The translations under genes were made by a program, and so were the position numbers. The notes under the pieces are model-generated. The model had not been told where the DNA came from. It searched no databases and was given only the letters and a program-made list of their open reading frames with translations. From Flavivirga amylovorans (GTDB lineage Bacteria; Bacteroidota; Bacteroidia; Flavobacteriales; Flavobacteriaceae), in the NCBI RefSeq assembly GCF_030540875.1, contig NZ_JAUOEM010000002.1, forward strand, positions 278,926 to 342,925: 64,000 bases of DNA, written 5' to 3'. Each line of letters starts with the position of its first letter. The first letter of the stretch is position 1. This document shows, piece after piece, positions 35,912 through 44,300 of this stretch.

Positions 35912-37063
35912 TTATTTGAATATAATTGTTGTATTTTCTATGTCATATTGTATCGTATTAGAGTTAGTTATTATTGAAAGAATGTCTTCTATATCTTGAT
36001 CTTTACCCAAAACACCATTAAATTCAATCTTTTCTGTTTCTGGGTTTTTAAATATTACAGATGTATTATACCACCTGTTTAGAACAGTCATCATATCTTT
36101 AAGAGGCATATTTTTAAAACTAAAAACTCCATTTTTCCATGCAATAACTTCAGATATATTTACTGATTTTACCTCGAAATTCTTAGTATTTATATTTATA
36201 ATAGATTGGTAGTTAGGACTTAATATTTTAGTGCTATTTTCGTAAGCTACAGCAATACTGCCTTCTGCTAAAGATGTATAGATTGTATCTTCTTCAAGGT
36301 AAACTTTAATATTAAACTTAGTGCCTAAAACCTCTACAGCTTGAGATTTAGAATGTACTATAAATTTTGACCCATCATGTTTAGAACTAGGGGACACCTC
36401 TAAATAGGCTTCGCCATATACCAGCTCAACGATTCTAGTTTCCCCCTCGATAAAGTTGGCGGGGTATTTTAGTTTTGAATCTGAGTTTAACCAAATTTTA
36501 GTGCCATCTGAGAGTATAACACTGTATTGTCCGCCTCTAGGTATAGTTAAATAATTATAAGCTATTTCTGTATTGTCATCAGTATTATTATATATCAAAT
36601 TTTCACCATCACTTTTGATATAGCCAGAGATGTATGTTTCTTCTTTCTTTAATTCAATCTCTTTACCATTATTTAGAGTAAGTATGGCTTTATTTGATCC
36701 AGTTTTAATGATGTCTTCCAAAACAACAATTTCATCTTTAACTACTTTTGAAGTAGGTTTTTTTGTAAAAAAAGGAATAGAAATTAATGCAGCTATAATA
36801 ATTGCTGCCGCATATTTGCTAAAATGGACAATCCATCGTTTGCGTGCGTTAGTTTTTAGTTTTTTCTTAACTGATTGTTTTGCTTTTTCAATATCAAACT
36901 CATCCATACTTGAAGAAATTAAGTATTCCGTTTTCACAAACTCATTAAAAAGAACTTGGTTTTTTTTATTTCTCAACCATAAGTCAAGCGTCATTAATTC
37001 ATCTTGACTTGCCTCCTTATTTAGAAATTTAACTATTATTAACTTAATCTTTTTTTGTCCCAT
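35912..37063 (-). CDS. FecR-family anti-sigma factor
   Basis: A 383-residue membrane regulator with the N-terminal sigma-interacting segment (IVKFLNKEASQDELMTLDLW), one membrane helix (YAAAIIIAALISIPFF, about 88-103), the FecR domain (IPRGGQYSVILSDGTKIWLN, YGEAYLEVSP, VEVLGTKFNIKVY) and DUF4974 (FSFKNMPLKDMMTVLNRWYN). Similar in plan to the FecR at 27.6 kb. Its sigma partner is encoded divergently, starting 119 bases away, unlike the other two units of the window in which sigma and FecR are on one strand. Confidence 0.95.
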   Translation of the reverse strand: MGQKKIKLIIVKFLNKEASQDELMTLDLWLRNKKNQVLFNEFVKTEYLISSSMDEFDIEKAKQSVKKKLKTNARKRWIVHFSKYAAAIIIAALISIPFFTKKPTSKVVKDEIVVLEDIIKTGSNKAILTLNNGKEIELKKEETYISGYIKSDGENLIYNNTDDNTEIAYNYLTIPRGGQYSVILSDGTKIWLNSDSKLKYPANFIEGETRIVELVYGEAYLEVSPSSKHDGSKFIVHSKSQAVEVLGTKFNIKVYLEEDTIYTSLAEGSIAVAYENSTKILSPNYQSIININTKNFEVKSVNISEVIAWKNGVFSFKNMPLKDMMTVLNRWYNTSVIFKNPETEKIEFNGVLGKDQDIEDILSIITNSNTIQYDIENTTIIFK

Positions 37064-37100
37064 TTTGGCATACTAACTTATATAGTAGAGAGAAAAAAAA

Positions 37101-37114
37101 GTAATACCCCTCTC
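37101..37114 (-). promoter_or_regulatory. G-rich motif upstream of FecR gene 3
   Basis: Minus strand GAGAGGGGTATTAC, 38 bases before the FecR start, in the divergent gap to the sigma gene. Comparable to the motifs at 5336-5347 and 28775-28793. Confidence 0.35.
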
Positions 37115-37153
37115 TTTTTTTGAACTTTTTACTCATATTTAACAATATATTGA

Positions 37154-37161
37154 TAAATTTG
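37154..37161 (+). promoter_or_regulatory. Putative -7 element of ECF sigma gene (TAAATTTG)
   Basis: TAAATTTG fits TAnnTTTG and ends 21 bases before the TTG start. No clear -33 at the right distance. Confidence 0.35.
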
Positions 37162-37182
37162 ATAAAATATCTCTCTTAAATT

Positions 37183-37788
37183 TTGAATTTTAAAAACCAT
37201 AAATTTCTATCCGAAAAGCTAAAATCTGGTGATGAAAAAGCTTATGATTTTTTAATGGATAGCTTTTATACTAAGCTATGTTCTTATGCACGTTCGTTAA
37301 CGAACGATAGAGAAAAAGCTGAAGATATTGTTCAAAATGTTATGGTTACTATCTGGACAAATAGAAAAAAGATAAATTATAATACGTCTATTCGAAATTA
37401 CCTATATAAATCTGTTTATAACGAATTTATAGCACAGTTTAAAAAGAATGCTAAAGTTATTTATCTAGAAAAGAAATACATTGAAGCGATTGATCTGGTT
37501 ATTGACAATGAACATTTAGATATTGATACATTGATGCAAATCGTAAATAAGGAAATCAATAATCTACCATCTAAGTGTAAAGAAGTTTTTCTTTTGAATA
37601 AGAAAGAAGGGCTAACACATATTGAGATTTCTGAGTATTTAAATATTTCAGTTAAAACTATTGAAGGTCATATAACTAGAGCATTCAAAATATTAAATAA
37701 AAAATTGGGAGATAAAGTAAAACCTATATTATACTTGTTATTTGGTTTTAAGAATGGATTAAAAGCTGTTAATATAACACACTTTTAA
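37183..37788 (+). CDS. ECF-type RNA polymerase sigma factor, TTG start
   Basis: A 201-residue sigma factor. Region 2: LTNDREKAEDIVQNVMVTIW; region 4: LPSKCKEVFLLNKKEGLTHI and helix-turn-helix EISEYLNISVKTIEGHITRA. The best start is TTG at 37183 because the conserved opening LKSGDEKAYDFLMDSFY lies before the first ATG. It is divergent from the FecR gene of locus 2, which it probably controls with FecR as partner. A TAAATTTG box (37154-37161) lies 21 bases upstream. Confidence 0.9.
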   Translation: MNFKNHKFLSEKLKSGDEKAYDFLMDSFYTKLCSYARSLTNDREKAEDIVQNVMVTIWTNRKKINYNTSIRNYLYKSVYNEFIAQFKKNAKVIYLEKKYIEAIDLVIDNEHLDIDTLMQIVNKEINNLPSKCKEVFLLNKKEGLTHIEISEYLNISVKTIEGHITRAFKILNKKLGDKVKPILYLLFGFKNGLKAVNITHF

Positions 37789-37911
37789 TTATTTTATAAA
37801 GGCAAGTATTCGTCATCGTTTAGTGAATAGACTTTTATCTATCCCAATTGGCTCAATCAAACAACTATTCAATATTTTTGCTCAATAAATTTGAAGTTAA
37901 CCTATCAACAT

Positions 37912-38055
37912 TCAATTAATAATGTCCATATATTGTAGTTCGAGAACGTCTGTTGATTGTTTGAACGTTAAATTAAAATTTAGAGTTCTACCTCTTAACA
38001 TAAGGCGTTTAAAATTCATGTTTTGCTTAGTGTTGCTAAAAACAGCTTCCAAACC
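37912..38055 (-). pseudogene. Remnant of IS1182-family transposase C-terminus
   Basis: Forty-seven codons without start read GLEAVFSNTKQNMNFKRLML then RGRTLNFNLTF. This matches the end of IS1182-type transposases (VEPVFGNIKQN.GFRRFLLRG...). Stops interrupt the frame directly upstream (LDIRI, stop). Further degraded sequence continues on both sides between about 37800 and 38130, with no intact element ends seen. Confidence 0.7.
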
Positions 38056-38230
38056 TTAAATCCGTATGTCTAAGTTCATTTTCTATATACGCTTAGAAAT
38101 TTTAGATTTAGGGTTTAAAATTCATATTTTAATTGACGTTATTGTTTTTACAGGATATAATAAAGCATAGCTTTCCCATTAAAGCATTTCAATCTTCCCT
38201 TTGTGGTTTTACAATATTTAAAAGGGAGTT

Positions 38231-38290
38231 GTTATTAAAATCATTGATGCCTTTATTCGTGATACTAAAACTAAAAAAGCTTACGCATAA
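38231..38290 (+). pseudogene. Remnant of an XRE regulator C-terminus
   Basis: The frame ends VIKIIDAFIRDTKTKKAYA and a stop, closely matching the end of the intact XRE regulator at 40.2 kb (LLDAFLRDAKAKKAYS). The HTH part is lost. A hairpin terminator follows directly, so the 3' end of a former gene is preserved. Confidence 0.75.
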
Positions 38291-38295
38291 AAAAA

Positions 38296-38321
38296 CCACA
38301 ATTTTTACATTGTGGCTTTTT
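38296..38321 (+). terminator. Rho-independent terminator of the XRE remnant
   Basis: CCACAA and TTGTGG form the stem, followed by CTTTTT; A-rich sequence precedes it. It is directly after the stop of the XRE remnant and adjoins the 53-bp duplicated sequence. Confidence 0.75.
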
Positions 38322-38356
38322 GTTTATATTCTTGCTTATTGGTTCGAAGTTACAAA
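38317..38356. repeat. 53-bp duplicated sequence, copy 1 (left part, split by IS)
   Basis: TTTTTGTTTATATTCTTGCT and the following 20 bases, ending in GTTACAAA, are identical to 39969-40008. The right part of this copy continues after the IS at 39653-39665 (CTTCGAAGAGCGG). Removing the IS and one TTACAAA restores a copy identical to copy 2 over 53 bases. Confidence 0.85.
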
Positions 38357-39645
38357 CCAAGGCTGTAAGGAACTTTGGGTTTAAGTTTTGAAAGCTATCA
38401 TTTTATTGGGATCACCACCACAATGCACTACAATGTTTTTAAGAATTTGATTTTGTAATTCGTTACAAAACTTAATTTTGGGAATCTTGTAGCCTTTCAA
38501 TTTATTAAGCTTTATGTATGCCAAAAGCATTATTGATGCTATCAAGATGATGTAGGTCATGACCTGAATACCATTCCATTTTCTTGAAAAATAATGCTTA
38601 AAATTTAATTCTTGTTTTATAAATCTAAAAAAGCTTTCGATTTCCCATCGATTTTTATAAATCCCTGCAATTTGCTCTGGTGTAAAGACATCATCGGGCA
38701 AATTGCTTAAAAACAATATTTTTTCTTTATTTGATTTAAGGATTCCTTCTACCAAACGAAATTCTATTTCCACTTTTTTAGAATGACTTTTGTACAAATG
38801 GACTCTACGGTGTGCAACCAACTTAATCATGTCATTCTCTAAATTTAGAGTAGTTTCTAAGCTCCCTTCAGCTATACTATATTTGGATGCCTTATAGATT
38901 TCTAGTTACAAAGTATTTACCTGTATCTGATAGGGTTTTCATCGTTCTGCGATCTTGCATTCCTCTATCAAAAACAGCAATGTCTTCCTTATTGGGTACA
39001 TGGTCTTGAAGAATATCACTAAGAGCTAAATTCTCACTAATCATTTTTTGTTCTTTGTGAAACTTTACCTCAAATGGTAATCCATTAAAACCAATAGTGA
39101 ATTTAATACTATGTTTCCCTTGTTGTCCTTTCCTGTTCTTTTGTCCATTAGACATCCCAAAATTCAACAATAACGATGACAAGCTGGTTATAGTAGAATC
39201 ATATAGACACAATGTTGTCTTATCTTTTTCACTCAGTTTATTTTTAAAAGTTTTGACGGTATATCGATACAATTTTTCAAAAAAAGAGACTTGTATATTA
39301 CCTACACGCTCACAAATACTACTATGGCTAACTCGTTTACCTTCTGGTATACCAGCATGTTTGCAAAAAAAATAATTATCGTAAAAACTTTCAAAAACTC
39401 TGGAACTTGCTCTGTTTTGACTTAAGACTCCGTAAATACATAAATTAAATAATTCCTTACCTGTTAGTTTTTTGGAATTCCAATCAACTTTAGTCTCTTC
39501 TGCAAAGAAATCAAGTTTCTCTTCTGGTATAAAGTTTAAAATGCCTTGTACAGGAACTTGGGCTTTCATAGCTATATATGGTTAGTATATAGGAATGTAA
39601 AACTAACATTTTATACCTGTTTTTAAAAGTTCCTTACAGCCTTGG
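38357..39645 (-). mobile_element. IS4-family insertion sequence, 1289 bp
   Basis: Terminal inverted repeats CCAAGGCTGTAAGGAACTTT (38357-38376) and its exact reverse complement (39626-39645) bound a single transposase gene on the minus strand. The element is flanked by a 7-bp direct repeat TTACAAA (38350-38356 and 39646-39652). The uninterrupted target is visible at 40002-40008 within the second copy of the duplicated sequence, which confirms both ends. The target lies in the loop of a small palindrome. The transposase has a frameshift, so the element is probably not autonomous. Confidence 0.92.
38381..39569 (-). pseudogene. IS4-family transposase, frameshifted
   Basis: The N-terminal part (39569 down to 38892, 225 residues) starts MKAQVPVQGILNFIPEEKLD and contains the first two catalytic aspartates (CLYDSTITSLSS, IAVFDRGMQD). 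It stops at YFVTRNL. In the next frame the protein continues IYKASKYSIAEGS through IAGIYKNRWEIESFFRFIKQ to the stop at 38381; YKNRWEIESFFRFIK fits the IS4 Y-x2-R-x3-E-x6-K signature exactly. One extra A in the run at 38899-38901 explains the break. The two halves together make a normal-length transposase of about 395 residues. Confidence 0.92.
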
Positions 39646-39968
39646 TTACAAACTTCGAAGAGCGGCGAAATTCTTTGGCCAATCCAAATTAGCACCTAAC
39701 ATTCTCTCTATTCTTCTACCTCTTTCAAATCTACCTAAATTCCATATTGTCTTGGCTTTTTTATATTGCATTAACAAACCTGCACCTACCACATCAGCGG
39801 ACATTTCTTGCATACCAATACCGACCCCTTCAGCAACCATTAGACCTGATTGAGGGTATAAATATTTGGCTCTACTAATATGAGATGTTGGATATTGTAT
39901 TGTAGCACCTGATGAAGGTGTATCAGCTTGAGCAGCTACAATTTTTTTAACAAAATTTCGAGTAGCGT
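39646..39968 (-). pseudogene. Rhs-type polymorphic toxin C-terminal fragment
   Basis: An open frame of about 107 codons without a proper start reads, in part, ATRNFVKKIVAAQADTPSSG, PTSHISRAKYLYPQSG and GRFERGRRIERMLGANL, then runs into the 53-bp sequence as NFAALRSL and stop. GR.IE..LG.NL..NFP.ID is the start of a nuclease-type toxin domain found at the C-termini of Rhs/CdiA proteins; here it breaks exactly where the catalytic part should begin. An internal ATG at 39840 would give 64 residues. Whether the piece is expressed is doubtful. Confidence 0.6.
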
Positions 39969-40021
39969 TTTTTGTTTATATTCTTGCTTATTGGTTCGAA
40001 GTTACAAACTTCGAAGAGCGG
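39969..40021. repeat. 53-bp duplicated sequence, copy 2 (intact)
   Basis: It runs from TTTTTGTTTATATTCTTGCT to CTTCGAAGAGCGG. It contains a palindrome, TTCGAAGT (39995-40002), loop TACAA, ACTTCGAA (40008-40015). On the minus strand, different coding fragments run into each copy at the same GCTCTTCGAAG junction. Confidence 0.85.
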
Positions 40022-40083
40022 ATATGGATTTCTAAATGTTTTGTGGTGTATTCGTAGTTGTTCGGATTGGAAGTATTAAACAT
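39988..40083 (-). pseudogene. Short reading frame running into the duplicated sequence
   Basis: Thirty-one codons: MFNTSNPNNYEYTTKHLEIH then IRSSKFVTSNQ and stop. The last ten residues are encoded by the 53-bp sequence. The N-terminal 20 residues probably derive from the end of another Rhs-associated gene; I cannot assign it. Probably a remnant. Confidence 0.4.
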
Positions 40084-40157
40084 TTTTAAAAATATTTTTT
40101 AGTACCTATTGGTAACAAAACTAATAAATAGGTTCTAATAAAACAACATTTATATGA

Positions 40158-40189
40158 TTTGTTTAATACTTATAAGTAACTTACATTTG
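40158..40189 (+). promoter_or_regulatory. Promoter and operator-like palindrome of the XRE gene
   Basis: TTTG (40158-40161), 20 bases, then TACATTTG (40182-40189) fit the Bacteroidota TTTG-n17-23-TAnnTTTG promoter. An 11-base palindrome TAAGTAACTTA (40173-40183) overlaps the -7 box and a related GTTACTTA half-site follows at about 40209, consistent with autorepression by the XRE protein. Confidence 0.5.
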
Positions 40190-40228
40190 CTATAAACCTC
40201 TTAAAAGGGTTACTTACAATACTTTTAT

Positions 40229-40492
40229 ATGACTTTTGGAGAACGAATACTATCTATTAGGAAGCGATTAAAATGGTCGCAAGATGACCTTGCTAAAAAG
40301 ATTGGCACGTCTGCTCCAATCATTGGACGTTACGAACGTAACGAAATTAAGCCTGCTATCGATACAGCTAAAAACATTGCTGACGAACTTGGTGTCACTA
40401 TTGATTTTCTACTTGGTGGCGATAAAAAACACTTATTCGCTTTACTTGATGCGTTCCTACGTGATGCTAAAGCTAAAAAGGCTTACTCTTAA
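40229..40492 (+). CDS. XRE-family transcriptional regulator
   Basis: An 87-residue DNA-binding protein with a single helix-turn-helix (about 10-62): SIRKRLKWSQDDLAKKIGTS, APIIGRYERNEIKPAIDTAK and NIADELGVTIDFLLGG, the standard HTH_3 pattern. The tail LFALLDAFLRDAKAKKAYS matches the remnant at 38.2 kb, so the gene was once duplicated. It is 6 bases before a CPBP protease gene and likely controls it; a palindrome over its own promoter suggests autorepression. Confidence 0.92.
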   Translation: MTFGERILSIRKRLKWSQDDLAKKIGTSAPIIGRYERNEIKPAIDTAKNIADELGVTIDFLLGGDKKHLFALLDAFLRDAKAKKAYS

Positions 40493-40498
40493 AAGATT

Positions 40499-41293
40499 AT
40501 GAAAAAGATTTTAGCTAACTATAAAAAAGCAATTATAATATTTATAAGCTTTTTTATCATAAGTCGTTTAGTAACAATTATTCTTTTTTTTACAATAGAT
40601 TATAATAGTTTTTTATCTGACTCCTCATATTCTTTTGCTTTGTCAGATGTTATATATTCTATCATAATGCTTATAATCATTGCATATTTTGACAAAAAAA
40701 ATAAAACTGTTAATAAAACGGATTTATCTTATGACAAAAATTACTCTTTTTTGTTATTGTTAATTTTAGGCTCAATACTTTTTAGGGTATGTATTGACCC
40801 TATTATTAGATTAGATGAAATTTTAAATATTTCAAATCTTCCTGCCGAAGACCAACGAATAAATAAAACAGTTTATGAAAACATTTTTATCTTCTTAGAT
40901 GTTGTATTATTAGCCCCAATTATTGAGGAAATTGTGTTTAGAGGTTATATTTTAAATGCACTTAACAAAATTAAATTTAATTCAAAAATATTACTTTCGA
41001 GTTTGTTGTTTACTCTTATACATGTTCCTTTAGAGTTAACATCATTGATTCCTGTATTTATTCTTGGCGTGATTTTAGGATATATAGCAATGAGGTTCAA
41101 ATTAATTTACGCCATTATATTTCATGCACTATATAACCTTATTTGGTTCATTATAGACTTTAACTCAAATGACTACTGGGATTTAATAAGCTCATTGAAT
41201 TTCAGATATACTTATTGGGGATTGGTATTAATCTGTTTAAGTGCATTTTTATTAGTTTTTAAAAAAATTCATCATAAAAAATCCCCGATTTAA
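40499..41293 (+). CDS. CPBP family intramembrane metalloprotease (Abi)
   Basis: A 264-residue membrane protein with about seven hydrophobic segments. The CPBP/Abi motifs are present: EEIVFRGYI (EExxxR, about residue 142), LIHVPLE (His, about 174) and FHALYNLIWF (HxxxN, about 207), giving the expected Glu-Arg-His-His-Asn set for an active intramembrane protease. Members include Rce1-like CAAX proteases and bacteriocin self-immunity proteins. It is paired with the XRE regulator and faces the RHS gene tail to tail, separated by a bidirectional terminator in whose loop its stop codon lies. Immunity to a neighbouring toxin is conceivable, not shown. Confidence 0.9.
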   Translation: MKKILANYKKAIIIFISFFIISRLVTIILFFTIDYNSFLSDSSYSFALSDVIYSIIMLIIIAYFDKKNKTVNKTDLSYDKNYSFLLLLILGSILFRVCIDPIIRLDEILNISNLPAEDQRINKTVYENIFIFLDVVLLAPIIEEIVFRGYILNALNKIKFNSKILLSSLLFTLIHVPLELTSLIPVFILGVILGYIAMRFKLIYAIIFHALYNLIWFIIDFNSNDYWDLISSLNFRYTYWGLVLICLSAFLLVFKKIHHKKSPI

Positions 41294-41305
41294 AACATCG
41301 GGGAT
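41281..41305. terminator. Bidirectional terminator between CPBP and RHS genes
   Basis: ATCCCCGAT and ATCGGGGAT form a GC-rich stem flanked by A-run and T-run, so it can serve the convergent genes on both strands. The CPBP stop codon is in its loop. Confidence 0.85.
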
Positions 41306-41326
41306 TTTCTTTAGATTAAGTTTTAT

Positions 41327-44300
41327 TTATTTCCTAACATGTTCCATCATTCCATCAATGAATTCTCTCTTTCTTTCATTGTCTTTCCTTCGAGATTCTA
41401 TAGATTTTTTTCTTTCCTCAATTCGTTTGGTCTGTTTATGTTGACCAAAATAATAAAACATTTTCTTTATGGATTTCAATCCTCGGCCATTCCTTGAAGG
41501 GTCTCCAGGAACAGCATTTTTAGAAGATTCTACTAATGCTTTATCTTCTTTTACCTGTTCAATTGAATCTATTTCATGCTCTAGTTTTGCTATTTCTTCA
41601 TAATTTGATTCCATTGTCTTTTCTGCTTTTTCAATAAAACCAATAGCTTGTTTTTCAGATTCCTCTTTAATAGCCACTTCTTTAGGGTTAGCTATTGAGG
41701 TTACTTCAGGGTGTACATTCGACTTTTCTTCTCCATCTTCTCCAATAAAGTTAGCTCCTTGTTGGTTCACAACAATCTCATTTACTTCCTCTTTTGTATA
41801 TCCCCATTTTTTTAAGTGTTGAGTATATAATGTCCATGCACTATCTCCTTTTTCAGCAGTATAAGTACCATCTCCATTATCTATCCAATCGGGTCCCATA
41901 CCTAATTTATCAATAAAAAATATAGGATTGTTAACTGCATAAGCATAAGGTGATTGAAATGAATAATCTTCTGCCAATGGGTCAACAGTTACAAACCTCC
42001 CCAAAGCAGCATCATAGTGTCTCGCTTCATATTCATACATATCATAGTCAAGAGCTTCTTCGAGCTCTTTTCCATTGTACTTATACTTAAGCGCAGGGTT
42101 AGTAGAGTTTACAACGTTATTATACCCTTTATGTTTAAGTCCAAAGGGGTAGTAGTTGTTCTCTTCAAGAATTTCAGAATTATTAGTAGGGTCTACACGA
42201 GCAATTTTTACATCATCAAACCAAACTTTTCCGGCATGGTCATTATCTATCCTAATATTTAATTGGGTGATGTTAGAAGGTACACTTACTGTTTTCTCAA
42301 GATACACCCATTTCTCTTTGGTATAAGTTGTTTGTGAATCTAATAATGTATAATACCCCGTTTCTCCTGGTTCATTCATAAATAAGTAAAAATCAGCATT
42401 ATTTCCTGATACATTTTCAAGATAGGCCCAGCAAGAATAAATATAATCTGTAGTTGCCGTATTATTTATTTGCACCCATTCATTACTGTGAGCGACGTTT
42501 TCATGATGAACTGTTGGATGTGGATCCAATCTTGCAGCATAATTACCTTGAAACTTAAAATTACTATCAAACTCATCTACATCCCAGCCCCAAGTGTGCC
42601 CCGTTCCATCCCAACCAGAGGCAGATTCAAAGCCATCACTAAACACAGTTACATAGTTATTTTCACCTATGATGGTTCCACTATTATCACTATCCTTATA
42701 ACTCAACCTAATATTTCCAAGGTGGTCTCTGTACTGGTATACATATTCATAGCCATTTTCAGCATCCACATACCCTTCCTGGTGGTTAAAGAATTTCAAA
42801 GAACCGTTACCGCTGTCACCGATCCTATCATAAACGTAATTGCTAGCATAAAACGTATACTTGTTTGGGTTTCCGTTTTCAACTACCTTCTTCTCCAGTT
42901 TCACTCCAGTGGCATCGTAAATATAAGAAATAGTTCCCACATTTCCACCACTGTTTATCGAAACACTGGTTGGTAAGTTTAAATGGTTGTAGGCAACGCC
43001 ATTTGTGACCGTATTTCCAATGCCCTTGTTCAGGTCCATTACCATGTTCCCATTGGCATCGTACCTGTAATCATCTCCCACGGTATTACCATCCTTAAAA
43101 CCTTCATTTGTATCAGTGTTAATGTAGCCTTCATTAACTGTAAGCAATTGATTGCCGTCATAAGTATAGGCCAAATTATCCATTACAGTTCCGCTATTTG
43201 AAATTGAAGGATGTGGCATGTTTCTTAGCAAATTTAATATATTGCCATTGCGGTCATACTTAGAGATAAACGAACCGTACTTACTTGAAAAAGAATTATT
43301 CTCGCCATAGTATGCCGATACAAATCTATTTAATGCATCGTACCTGTAAGTGTAATGCTTTAAATCATTACTTTCATTGTTGGTCCTCCAGTACGTGTGG
43401 CTTATATTTCCATTGAAAAGAGAGAGGTTAAGAACTGAATTTGTTGATGGGTATTCTGGCTTGTTGTAGTTCAGTCCAAAACTGAACAAATCATTACCTT
43501 GGGTAGCGTTAATAGGGTCGTTTATACTTTTTAACCAGCCCCTGACGTTATAGGCGTAGTCTACCTCTTGTAATGGCTGGGTTTCCGTATTGCCTACATC
43601 CTTTTTAATAAGTTGCCCCAACTCATCATAATGGTTTTTGGCAATAAGCTCCTCACCTTGGTTATTGATATTTTGTTTTTGGGCAATTAAACGGTTCATA
43701 TGGTCATAATCAAAATCATCTTCTATGGTCAATGTGGAATGGCCTGTTTTGCTATGGGTTGCAGTAGACTTTTTGACCTTTCCCACAAAGTTCAGTTCAT
43801 TTTCAACAATATCGGTAGTTCCCAAATAATTGTTCTTACTAGCTGAGTAGACTACCTGCCCCTTGTTATCATAACCAGTAATGGTTGTTATCCAGTCATT
43901 GGTATCTAGAACCTTTACTTTGCTTCCTGTAGCCAACCCCTTGGTCCTTAAGGGTTCTGTATTGTTATGATTTACAACGGGCTTTCCGTCCGTGCCTGTT
44001 GAAGGTATGGTCAATCCATCTTTATCAAAGCCATAGTCATCATAATAGTTAATGGTATATATTTCTGCAACCCCATGCGGTATGGCTGTATTGGTATAAT
44101 AAATAGTAGTTCCCGCTATGGTTTGGGACGTAGTTCTTTCTACAAACTGGGTGTAGGTGTTTGTATCGTTAGCAGAGTTCTGCATGGTAGCCCTGCTTAC
44201 TGTACCTGGGTGTATGTGCAGGCCAGTGAAGGCTACCCTACCAAAGGCGTCATATTTAGTAAATAACCATTCATTATTTACCCTTAAATTGGCATCTTGG

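Noticed and set aside
38133-38384. An 83-codon plus-strand reading frame before the IS
   Set aside because: It runs out of frame through the XRE remnant, its terminator and into the IS end; the real signal in this stretch is the remnant at 38231-38290.
40499-41293. Calling the CPBP protease the immunity protein of the RHS tip
   Set aside because: It is on the opposite strand and tail-to-tail with the RHS gene, whereas RHS immunity genes normally follow on the same strand; left as a hypothesis only.
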